A DNA stretch of 64,000 nt from GCA-2705995 sp048267965 (GTDB lineage: Bacteria > Bacteroidota > Bacteroidia > Flavobacteriales_G > Salibacteraceae), in the NCBI GenBank assembly GCA_048267965.1, contig JBLWWK010000001.1, positions 434,001-498,000 on the forward strand, in the 5' to 3' direction. A program made the translations under genes and the position numbers. Position 1 is the stretch's first letter. Every line of letters begins with the position of its first letter. Below the pieces are notes generated by a model, which saw only the letters and a program-made list of their open reading frames with translations, searched no databases and was not told the origin of the DNA. Below, piece after piece: positions 37,741-44,922 of this stretch.

Positions 37741-39459
37741 TTAATCTTTGGGTATAATTACCCGAACGGTGGTTCCTTGGTGAAGAGTAGATTCAAATTC
37801 TAATCTACCGCCATTAGATTCAGTAAGTTGCTGGCACAATTGCAAACCTAAACCAGTGCCTTTTTCTTTTTTGGTTCCTTCTTTCGATGTGGCAACTCCC
37901 GCTTTAATTTTTTCGAGTTGCTCAGGGCTCATCCCCATACCTTGATCGATTACTTCTAGGTAATGATGAGTAGCATCCTCTCTATGATTGAGTACTATTT
38001 TACTTCCTGATTTAGAAAATTTAATGGCGTTGGTAAGTAAGTTTCTTACCACCAGAAGCGCCATGTCTTTATCCATTTTTACAGGCGATTTAGCGGTGTT
38101 AATCTCCAATGAGATATTTTTTGCTTTGAGTTGACCCAGCGTTTCTTCTTGCACTTGATTAAATAAATGTGCTGAGTTTATTTCGGTAGGAACCGGTTTT
38201 ATGGTTTCTTTTTGAGTGACCACCCAGCTAAGAAGATTTTCAAGTAACAAATTAACCTGACCTGCAGATGCTTCTAGTTTTTGCATAAGATCGGCAAGTT
38301 CTTGTTGGTTAAGAAGCCCAGAGTTAAAAAGTTGAATTAAACTTGTGAGGGAGCCCATCGGATTGCGAATGTCGTGGGCAACAATGCCTATCAGTTGGTT
38401 TTTGAATTGCAACGACTTTTCTAACTCTCGATTGAGCTCTTGCTGCTTTTTGTTCATCTTTTTATAATCGAGCTGTTGCTTAAAAAAGATGACTAAGATT
38501 AACAAGAGAATTACAATGCCGGCTCCTAATAAAATCATTTGGAGGTTGGTTTGCTTTTTCTCAGCTTGTAAAACAGAGTTTTGTAGTTTCTGATTTTCTA
38601 ACTCGTTGTTAACCTGTACGGCATCTACTCGGTTATCGATTACACTTTGCATTCGATAAAGAGTGTAGAGGTGGGCACTATCTAAGAAGCGAAAAGCACT
38701 GTCGTATATATTTTGATCTTCGTAAGCATTCGATAAAATGCGGTAAACATCATCGATCAATGCATCGTTTTCTACTCGATTGCTAAAGGGTAAAATACCT
38801 TTCGCGTAATAGATACAGCTATCGTAATCTTGAGTAGTGTAAAAAGAAAGCGAAATATTATACATCGCTTGGCACATCTCGATAGTATCTTTTGTTTCTA
38901 GCGACCATTGAATGGTTCTGCGCAGTGCATCTTGAGCCAATTCGTGTTTTCCTAAATCGCGGTAAATGGCTCCTTCAATGTTGAGATTAGAAAGCTTTTG
39001 CCAGCTTAAGTTTTTTATTTTGTCAATCTCTTGTGAGGCATAAACGGCCTCAAGAGCTTCTTGCGTCATTTTTGACTCGTACAGAATAGCTGCCTTACGG
39101 TTGTAGAAAACGGATTTTACGGTAGAGGGTGCAATTTCGTCTATTTTCGTTTCTGCTTCTAGGATAGTTTTTAGCGCATTGTCTAATGCCGAAGCACTGC
39201 GAAACATTTCGGCTTTGTGAATCATAGATCGAAGCCATTCGTAGGTGTTTTCTTGTAATTCTCTAACCTCAATTAGCTCGTTAATGGCTAATAAAGCACT
39301 GTCGTAATGATCGTAAGCGAGAGAGTGTTTAAAACGATTAAACGCTTCGTCTGCTCTAGCTTCTAAAGCAGAGTCTTTTTGTGATTGTTCTTCACCATAG
39401 GTAGGTGAGATCCACAAGAAAAACAGCAATAAGAAAATGTGTTGAAGGGGGAGTTTCAC
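37741..39459 (-). CDS. Sensor histidine kinase with TPR-like sensor domain
   Basis: 572 residues starting at GTG 39459. Signal peptide (1-22), TPR-like helical repeats (about 30-270), a coiled coil, one membrane span (about 308-326), a second coiled coil and the kinase core: H-box FKNQLIGIVAHDIRNPMGS (His362), N-box VVRNLLTNAIKFS, G-boxes VIDQGMGMS and GTGLGLQLCQQL. The TPR part would be periplasmic or extracytoplasmic. No response regulator is adjacent, so it is an orphan kinase here. Its upstream spacer (39460-39585) holds nothing recognised. Confidence 0.92.
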   Translation of the reverse strand: MKLPLQHIFLLLFFLWISPTYGEEQSQKDSALEARADEAFNRFKHSLAYDHYDSALLAINELIEVRELQENTYEWLRSMIHKAEMFRSASALDNALKTILEAETKIDEIAPSTVKSVFYNRKAAILYESKMTQEALEAVYASQEIDKIKNLSWQKLSNLNIEGAIYRDLGKHELAQDALRRTIQWSLETKDTIEMCQAMYNISLSFYTTQDYDSCIYYAKGILPFSNRVENDALIDDVYRILSNAYEDQNIYDSAFRFLDSAHLYTLYRMQSVIDNRVDAVQVNNELENQKLQNSVLQAEKKQTNLQMILLGAGIVILLLILVIFFKQQLDYKKMNKKQQELNRELEKSLQFKNQLIGIVAHDIRNPMGSLTSLIQLFNSGLLNQQELADLMQKLEASAGQVNLLLENLLSWVVTQKETIKPVPTEINSAHLFNQVQEETLGQLKAKNISLEINTAKSPVKMDKDMALLVVRNLLTNAIKFSKSGSKIVLNHREDATHHYLEVIDQGMGMSPEQLEKIKAGVATSKEGTKKEKGTGLGLQLCQQLTESNGGRLEFESTLHQGTTVRVIIPKD

Positions 39460-39585
39460 AATGTCTCGAAAGTAATTAACTTCCTCTTAAAGTGCATAAT
39501 TCGGTCAAAATTTTTCAAAATACAGCTGTGAAAAGCTGTGATTAGATGGGTTTTCTTGAATTTAATTTAAACGTTTTGCCTCGAT

Positions 39586-40110
39586 TTATTCGTTAAAAAA
39601 ATCGTCAATAGCAATAATTGCATTAGCAGCTCTTTCTTTTTCTTGGCCTTTTATTACCGCGAATGGCCGTTGTTGCAAATGAAGCAGTTGATAGTACATT
39701 TCGAAGAGTTCTTTTCTTTCTTCTTCGCTGGGGTTTTCTCGAAGTGGATCGGGTTCCCACGGTAAATCTGGAAATAAAAGCAGGGTGAAATCATACGTAT
39801 GTTCACGAAAGGTTTTTTCGATAAACTCGCTCGATTGCTGGTATTTGTAATCGCTCCAAATCTTAATCACTTCGGGGCCTGTGTCGCAAAACAAATAGCG
39901 ATGAGCCATTTCCAATTTATCGGCCTCAAGCTCTAATTGTTTCTTTAAAATAAGATCAAGGTCAAAAACAGAGTAACTCGATTTATGGGCTAAGAATTCG
40001 CGAGCATATTCTGGATTCCAAAGGCTTCTGTAATGTTTAGAAAGAGCTTTTGAGAGGTTACTTTTTCCGGTAGATTCAGGGCCAGTAATTAGAATTCTTT
40101 TTGGATTCAT
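39586..40110 (-). CDS. NadR-like P-loop kinase/AAA ATPase
   Basis: 174 residues. The P-loop ILITGPESTGKSNLSKAL (residues 6-23) and the following WNPEYAREFL are the signature of the NadR C-terminal ribosylnicotinamide-kinase family; YLFCDTGPEVIKIW contains the second acidic site. The nucleotidyltransferase domain of full NadR is missing, so it may work with a separate partner in nicotinamide riboside salvage. Predicted cytoplasmic. Confidence 0.8.
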   Translation of the reverse strand: MNPKRILITGPESTGKSNLSKALSKHYRSLWNPEYAREFLAHKSSYSVFDLDLILKKQLELEADKLEMAHRYLFCDTGPEVIKIWSDYKYQQSSEFIEKTFREHTYDFTLLLFPDLPWEPDPLRENPSEEERKELFEMYYQLLHLQQRPFAVIKGQEKERAANAIIAIDDFFNE

Positions 40111-40192
40111 TCGGTGAGTGCTTGTGTAGATTTGATTGAAATTATACGTAATTCTTCTGAAAAAGATGAAAAATTACGCCAACGATTGAGAG

Positions 40193-40789
40193 TTAATCGC
40201 AGTTACAAGCATTTGAAAAATGTACTTCGGCATCGAACGGAACAAGCGCTCTAATAGCCTCTTGTTCTTGGGTAGAAAGCTTGATGGCTCTAAAATCGAC
40301 CACTTCAAGTTTTTTACAATTCTTTATAGAATTAGGCAGAAAGCCAATATTATTACTCCACATATCGAGCACGCGCAACTCGGTTAAATTTCCAATGGTA
40401 GAAGGTAGGCTATAGAGCTCATTTTGGTTAATTTCTAATCGTTCAAGCAAAACCAATTTACCCAATTCTTCGGGTAAATAAGCAATTTTATTCTTGTTTA
40501 AAATTAGGGTGGTTAATTGGTTAAGTTGCCCAATTTCGGTAGGAACCGTATCTATTTTATTCTTACTTAAATCAAGAATTTGAAGTTCAGTAAACAAGAA
40601 AACCTCACTCGGAATAGAGGAAAGTTTTTGTCTTTTTAATTGAAGGTGTTTTACCTCATTAACCGGAACTGTTTTAGCTTCTTCGAGAGAAGTGAAAATG
40701 CGAAGCGGAGTTTCTTGTGCCCAAGAAAGAGTAGAAAAAAGGAAAAAGATGAAAATACCGATTAATCGATGTTGAGTTGCTTTTTGCAT
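40193..40789 (-). CDS. Secreted leucine-rich-repeat protein
   Basis: 198 residues with signal peptide (1-24, LSWA-Q). About five LRRs of 23 residues (LQILDLSKNKIDTVPTEIGQL, LTTLILNKNKIAYLPEELGKL, LERLEINQNELYSLPSTIGNL, LRVLDMWSNNIGFLPNSIKNC) of the bacterial/plant-type LxxLxLxxNxLxxLP pattern. Probably a protein-binding surface in the periplasm. Its 5' end overlaps ribF by 28 nt. Confidence 0.85.
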   Translation of the reverse strand: MQKATQHRLIGIFIFFLFSTLSWAQETPLRIFTSLEEAKTVPVNEVKHLQLKRQKLSSIPSEVFLFTELQILDLSKNKIDTVPTEIGQLNQLTTLILNKNKIAYLPEELGKLVLLERLEINQNELYSLPSTIGNLTELRVLDMWSNNIGFLPNSIKNCKKLEVVDFRAIKLSTQEQEAIRALVPFDAEVHFSNACNCD

Positions 40790-41694
40790 TCTTCTTGGTC
40801 TTTAAAGAGTTGATGGGTAAGTTCTTCTTTAGAACTAAACTTTTGTTCGCTTCTAATTCTATGTTTTAAAATTAGAGTAATTTCTTTACCGTAAAGTTCT
40901 TGATTAAAGTCGAAAATATGCACTTCGATGGTTTTGGTTTTTTCTTCGCTTACGGTGGGCCTCCAACCGATGTTAAGCATTCCGAAATGTAAAGAATTAT
41001 CAATTTTCACTTGCACAGCGTACACTCCGTCTGCGGGGATTAGTTTGTTTTTATCTTCTATAAATAAGTTGGCTGTAGGGAAACCCAATGCCCTGCCTAG
41101 TTGTTCTCCTTCAATTACTTTACCGGTTAATTCATAATCGTAACTGAGGTAAGTAGAGGCTGTTTCTAAGTCGCCCTGCAAAAGAGCATTTCTAATTTTG
41201 GTGCTGCTCACGTTAACATGGTCTACATCTAGCGCAGAAATTTCTTCTACATCGAAGCCATAAGTGGGCCCAAATTCGAGTAAATGTTCGAAAGAACCTT
41301 CTCGGTTCCTACCGAAATGGTGGTCGTAACCAATCACTAATTTTTTGGTGTTGATTTTCGTAACCAAGAAATCTCGAACAAATTCGATGCTAGTGAGGCG
41401 AGAAAACTCGTGGGTAAATGGGTGAATAATTAAATGATCGATTCCGGCTAGTTCGAGGCGCTTAATTTTTTCTTGCTGAGTAGAGAGCAATTTGAGCTCT
41501 ACATCGGGCTGCAAAACAGTTCTAGGATGGGGAGCAAAGGTGAAAAGCACCGATTCACCGCCTGCATTTTGCGCCACTTGATTAAGGCGTTTTATTATTT
41601 TTTGATGCCCTATATGAACTCCGTCAAAAGTTCCTGTGGTAACTGTTGCGTTTGTTGTACCTTCGAAATTATTGATATGGTGATAAACCTTCAA
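40762..41694 (-). CDS. ribF: Bifunctional riboflavin kinase/FAD synthetase
   Basis: About 310 residues from TTG 41694 (MKVYHHIN); an earlier in-frame TTG at 41721 falls on a near -7 box (CAAAGGTG on plus, 41719-41726), so the later start is favoured. The FMN adenylyltransferase domain has GTFDGVHIGHQKI and the C-terminal kinase domain has GRALGFPTANL with the substrate loop PADGVYAVQV. Makes FMN and FAD. It feeds the LRR gene downstream by overlap. Confidence 0.94.
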   Translation of the reverse strand: MKVYHHINNFEGTTNATVTTGTFDGVHIGHQKIIKRLNQVAQNAGGESVLFTFAPHPRTVLQPDVELKLLSTQQEKIKRLELAGIDHLIIHPFTHEFSRLTSIEFVRDFLVTKINTKKLVIGYDHHFGRNREGSFEHLLEFGPTYGFDVEEISALDVDHVNVSSTKIRNALLQGDLETASTYLSYDYELTGKVIEGEQLGRALGFPTANLFIEDKNKLIPADGVYAVQVKIDNSLHFGMLNIGWRPTVSEEKTKTIEVHIFDFNQELYGKEITLILKHRIRSEQKFSSKEELTHQLFKDQEECKKQLNID

Positions 41695-41794
41695 AGCCTT
41701 GTATATTTTGAGATACAGCAAAGGTGATAAAAAACTCTTGGTTTGAGTTTTTGAGAAAATTAAAAGATGAAAGCTCTAATTTGGTTGAAAGCTA

Positions 41795-41802
41795 TACATT
41801 TG
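41795..41802 (+). promoter_or_regulatory. -7 box of atpD
   Basis: TACATTTG, exact consensus, 48 nt before the atpD ATG. Confidence 0.65.
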
Positions 41803-41849
41803 CGCCCGAATTAAGAGACTTTAGCTAAATTCTATAAACAAGTTCAGAA

Positions 41850-43355
41850 ATGTCTGTGAACAAAGGTACTATAGCGCAGGTGATTGGTCCTGTTATTGAT
41901 GTGAGTTTTGACACATCAAACGGAGAGCTTCCGGAAATTTTGGATGCTCTTGAGATAACTAAGGAAGACGGTTCTAAAATCGTTCTTGAAATCCAACAAC
42001 ACATTGGTGAAGATACCGTAAGAACTATCGCGATGGATTCATCAGATGGTTTAACTCGCGGCATGGAAGTGGTTGCTACCGGCAAGCCAATTTCAATGCC
42101 AATCGGAGAAGCGGTTAACGGTCGTCTGTTTAACGTTGTAGGAGAAAATATTGACGGTATCAATCAAGTATCTACCGAAGAGAGTTCTCCAATTCACCGT
42201 GAAGCGCCCAAGTTTGAAGACCTTTCTACTTCAACCGAAGTTTTATTTACGGGTATCAAAGTAATCGACCTTATTGAGCCTTACGCAAAAGGGGGTAAAA
42301 TTGGTCTTTTCGGTGGTGCTGGTGTTGGTAAAACCGTATTGATTCAAGAGTTAATTAACAACATTGCAAAGGGTTACGAAGGTTTCTCTGTATTTGCTGG
42401 TGTTGGTGAGCGTACTCGTGAAGGAAACGATTTGCTTCGTGAGATGCTTGAATCAGGAATTATCAAATACGGTGAAGATTTCATGAAGTCGATGGAAGAA
42501 GGCGGCTGGGATCTTAGCAAAGTAGATAAAGAAGAATTAAAGAATTCAAGTGCATCTTTCGTATTCGGTCAGATGAACGAACCTCCTGGGGCACGTGCAC
42601 GTGTAGCCTTGTCTGGTCTTACTCTTGCTGAGTATTTCCGTGATGGTGGCGGAGACGGAGCTGGAAAAGACATCCTTTTCTTCGTTGATAACATCTTTAG
42701 ATTTACGCAAGCTGGTTCTGAGGTATCTGCACTTCTTGGTCGTATGCCATCTGCAGTAGGTTACCAACCAACATTGGCAACTGAAATGGGTGCTATGCAA
42801 GAGCGTATTACTTCTACTAAAAACGGTTCTATTACTTCTGTACAGGCGGTTTACGTGCCTGCAGATGATTTAACAGATCCGGCTCCAGCAACAACGTTTG
42901 CTCACCTTGATGCTACTACCGTACTTTCTCGTAAGATTTCTGAGCTAGGTATCTACCCAGCGGTAGATCCATTAGATTCTACATCAAGAATTCTTACTCC
43001 AGATATCGTAGGTGAAGAACATTACAAGTGTGCACAAGACGTGAAAGAAATTCTTCAGCGATACAAAGAGTTGCAAGATATTATTGCTATTCTGGGTATG
43101 GATGAACTTTCTGAAGAAGACAAATTAGTAGTTCACCGTGCAAGACGTGTACAACGTTTCCTTTCTCAGCCATTCCACGTAGCAGAGCAGTTTACTGGTT
43201 TGTCTGGAGTGATGGTGCCAATTGAAGATACAATCAAAGGTTTCAACATGATTATGGATGGTGAAATGGATGAGTATCCTGAAGCGGCTTTCAACCTTAA
43301 GGGAGACATCAACGATGTAATCGAAACTGGTAAGAAAATGCTTTCAGAAGCATAA
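41850..43355 (+). CDS. atpD: F1Fo ATP synthase subunit beta
   Basis: 501 residues. Catalytic subunit with Walker A GGAGVGKT (155-162), Walker B-like DILFFVDNIFRFTQAGSE and the beta signature PAVDPLDSTSR. Together with atpC downstream it forms the split ATP-synthase locus typical of Bacteroidota, where the remaining subunits are encoded elsewhere. Confidence 0.98.
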   Translation: MSVNKGTIAQVIGPVIDVSFDTSNGELPEILDALEITKEDGSKIVLEIQQHIGEDTVRTIAMDSSDGLTRGMEVVATGKPISMPIGEAVNGRLFNVVGENIDGINQVSTEESSPIHREAPKFEDLSTSTEVLFTGIKVIDLIEPYAKGGKIGLFGGAGVGKTVLIQELINNIAKGYEGFSVFAGVGERTREGNDLLREMLESGIIKYGEDFMKSMEEGGWDLSKVDKEELKNSSASFVFGQMNEPPGARARVALSGLTLAEYFRDGGGDGAGKDILFFVDNIFRFTQAGSEVSALLGRMPSAVGYQPTLATEMGAMQERITSTKNGSITSVQAVYVPADDLTDPAPATTFAHLDATTVLSRKISELGIYPAVDPLDSTSRILTPDIVGEEHYKCAQDVKEILQRYKELQDIIAILGMDELSEEDKLVVHRARRVQRFLSQPFHVAEQFTGLSGVMVPIEDTIKGFNMIMDGEMDEYPEAAFNLKGDINDVIETGKKMLSEA

Positions 43356-43364
43356 AACATAAAG

Positions 43365-43394
43365 CGGTAGGAACACGATTTCGCGTTCCTACCC
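43365..43394. repeat. Inverted pair of the iterated word between atpD and atpC
   Basis: GGTAGGAAC (43366-43374) and GTTCCTACC (43385-43393) are perfect inverted arms around ACGATTTCGC, giving a strong hairpin in the 58-nt gap. It may lower transcription or stabilise the mRNA between beta and epsilon. No T tract follows closely enough for a classical terminator, only CATTTTT. Confidence 0.8.
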
Positions 43395-43413
43395 ATTTTT
43401 AATTTCACTAGAT

Positions 43414-43707
43414 ATGCAATTAGAAGTTTTAACACCTGAAAAACTGCTCTACAAAGGAATGGTTGATATTGTAAATCTTCCTGGAGAGGATGGAAGATTC
43501 GGGATTATGAATAATCACGCACCCATTATTAGTGTGTTGCAGTCAGGTGAAGTTGAAGTGGTTCAATCTACTGAACAAAACAAATCTTTTGATGATCTTT
43601 CTGGCGATTTCATAACTGATGTTGCTAAAGACCAAAGATTTACTTTCGAAGTGAAAGGTGGAGTAGTAGAAGTGGTTAACAACAAAGTAATTGTGTTAGC
43701 TGAGTAA
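43414..43707 (+). CDS. atpC: F1Fo ATP synthase subunit epsilon
   Basis: 97 residues. N-terminal beta-sandwich: MQLEVLTPEKLLYKGMVDIVNLPGEDG.FGIMNNHAP pattern, the usual epsilon start. It stops after the sandwich; the C-terminal helical hairpin of the E. coli protein (about 135-140 residues) is absent, as in several Bacteroidota. Confidence 0.93.
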   Translation: MQLEVLTPEKLLYKGMVDIVNLPGEDGRFGIMNNHAPIISVLQSGEVEVVQSTEQNKSFDDLSGDFITDVAKDQRFTFEVKGGVVEVVNNKVIVLAE

Positions 43708-43735
43708 ACTACTTAGAAATCTGATAAAGAATTGA

Positions 43736-43766
43736 GGGAAGTTGATAGTATCAGCTTCCCTTTTTT
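43736..43766 (+). terminator. Terminator of atpD-atpC
   Basis: GGGAAGTTGATA-g-TATCAGCTTCCC hairpin and TTTTTT tail. Confidence 0.9.
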
Positions 43767-43787
43767 ATTATCTTATAATTGTAAATT

Positions 43788-44747
43788 ATGAGTATGATTG
43801 GTACAGACATTTCAAAAGCAAAATCAGCATTAAACAACAATAAGTTAGTAGCTATACCTACAGAAACTGTTTATGGCTTGGCAGCTAATGCCCTCGATCA
43901 AGTAGCTGTTACGTCTATTTTTGAAGTGAAAAACCGACCCAACTTTGATCCGCTCATTGTGCATATTGGTCAAATTGAAGACCTTAACCGATACGCTAAT
44001 AAAGTTCCCGAAGTGGCTTTTCAGTTAGCAAAAGAATTTTGGCCAGGCCCACTTACGCTCATTCTAGAAAAATCAAAAGATATACCGTACATCGTTACCA
44101 GCGGCAACGAAACAGTAGGGTTGAGAATGCCCAACCACCCCTTAACATTAGAATTGCTCAGAAACTTAACCTTTCCGTTGGCGGCTCCTTCCGCTAATCC
44201 TTTTGGATACGTGAGTCCTACAACGGCTCAACACGTTGCCGATCAATTAGGGAAAGACATTGATTATATTCTAGATGGCGGAGCATGCGAAGTGGGAGTA
44301 GAATCTACCATAGTGAAATGCACAGCCAATCGAGTAGAAATTTTGCGCTTAGGCGGTTTGCCCGTAGAATCGATAGAAGCTTGTTTAGGCCGAAAAGTAG
44401 ACGAGATTAAATTGTCGAGTTCTAATCCGCAAGCACCAGGCATGCTATCTTCTCATTATTCACCAAGAAAAAAACTGATTTACGGAAATGTAAACCAACA
44501 TTTAGAAGAATACCACCCCGATAGAGTTGGTTTTTTATGGTTCGACATGGGCAAAGAAGAATTAGCAAAAGAGAACCAACGCATTTTGAGCAAAAAGGGA
44601 GACTTAGCAGAAGCTGCGTCTAACTTATTTAAATATTTGAGAGAGCTAGATGCTCTTGATATTGATGTGATTTTGGCAGAAGCCTTGCCAGACCAAGGAT
44701 TGGGGAAAGCAATTAACGATCGGTTAATGAGGGCTTCTTCTAACTAG
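43788..44747 (+). CDS. Threonylcarbamoyl-AMP synthase (Sua5/YrdC type)
   Basis: 319 residues. YrdC domain with IPTETVYGLAANALD (24-38), NRPNFDPLIVHI and EFWPGPLTLIL, followed by a Sua5 C-terminal domain linked through APGMLSSHYSPRKK. It makes the activated threonylcarbamoyl used in tRNA t6A37 modification. Two ATGs lie two codons apart; the first is used. A near -7 box TATAATTG (43774-43781) abuts the start, which would give almost no leader. Confidence 0.94.
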   Translation: MSMIGTDISKAKSALNNNKLVAIPTETVYGLAANALDQVAVTSIFEVKNRPNFDPLIVHIGQIEDLNRYANKVPEVAFQLAKEFWPGPLTLILEKSKDIPYIVTSGNETVGLRMPNHPLTLELLRNLTFPLAAPSANPFGYVSPTTAQHVADQLGKDIDYILDGGACEVGVESTIVKCTANRVEILRLGGLPVESIEACLGRKVDEIKLSSSNPQAPGMLSSHYSPRKKLIYGNVNQHLEEYHPDRVGFLWFDMGKEELAKENQRILSKKGDLAEAASNLFKYLRELDALDIDVILAEALPDQGLGKAINDRLMRASSN

Positions 44748-44922
44748 CGTAAATTAATTGTGTGTAGTTTGTAAATTCAACTTTGATGAAAAGAGGGTTT
44801 TTCCATCTTTTGGTTCATTTTGAAGTAATATTTGCCGTGTGAGTTAAATATCGCATAATTTACAACTGACAAATGAGACACTTAAGCGAGTGAATTTTGT
44901 AAAAAAATAAACTCTCTTAGGT

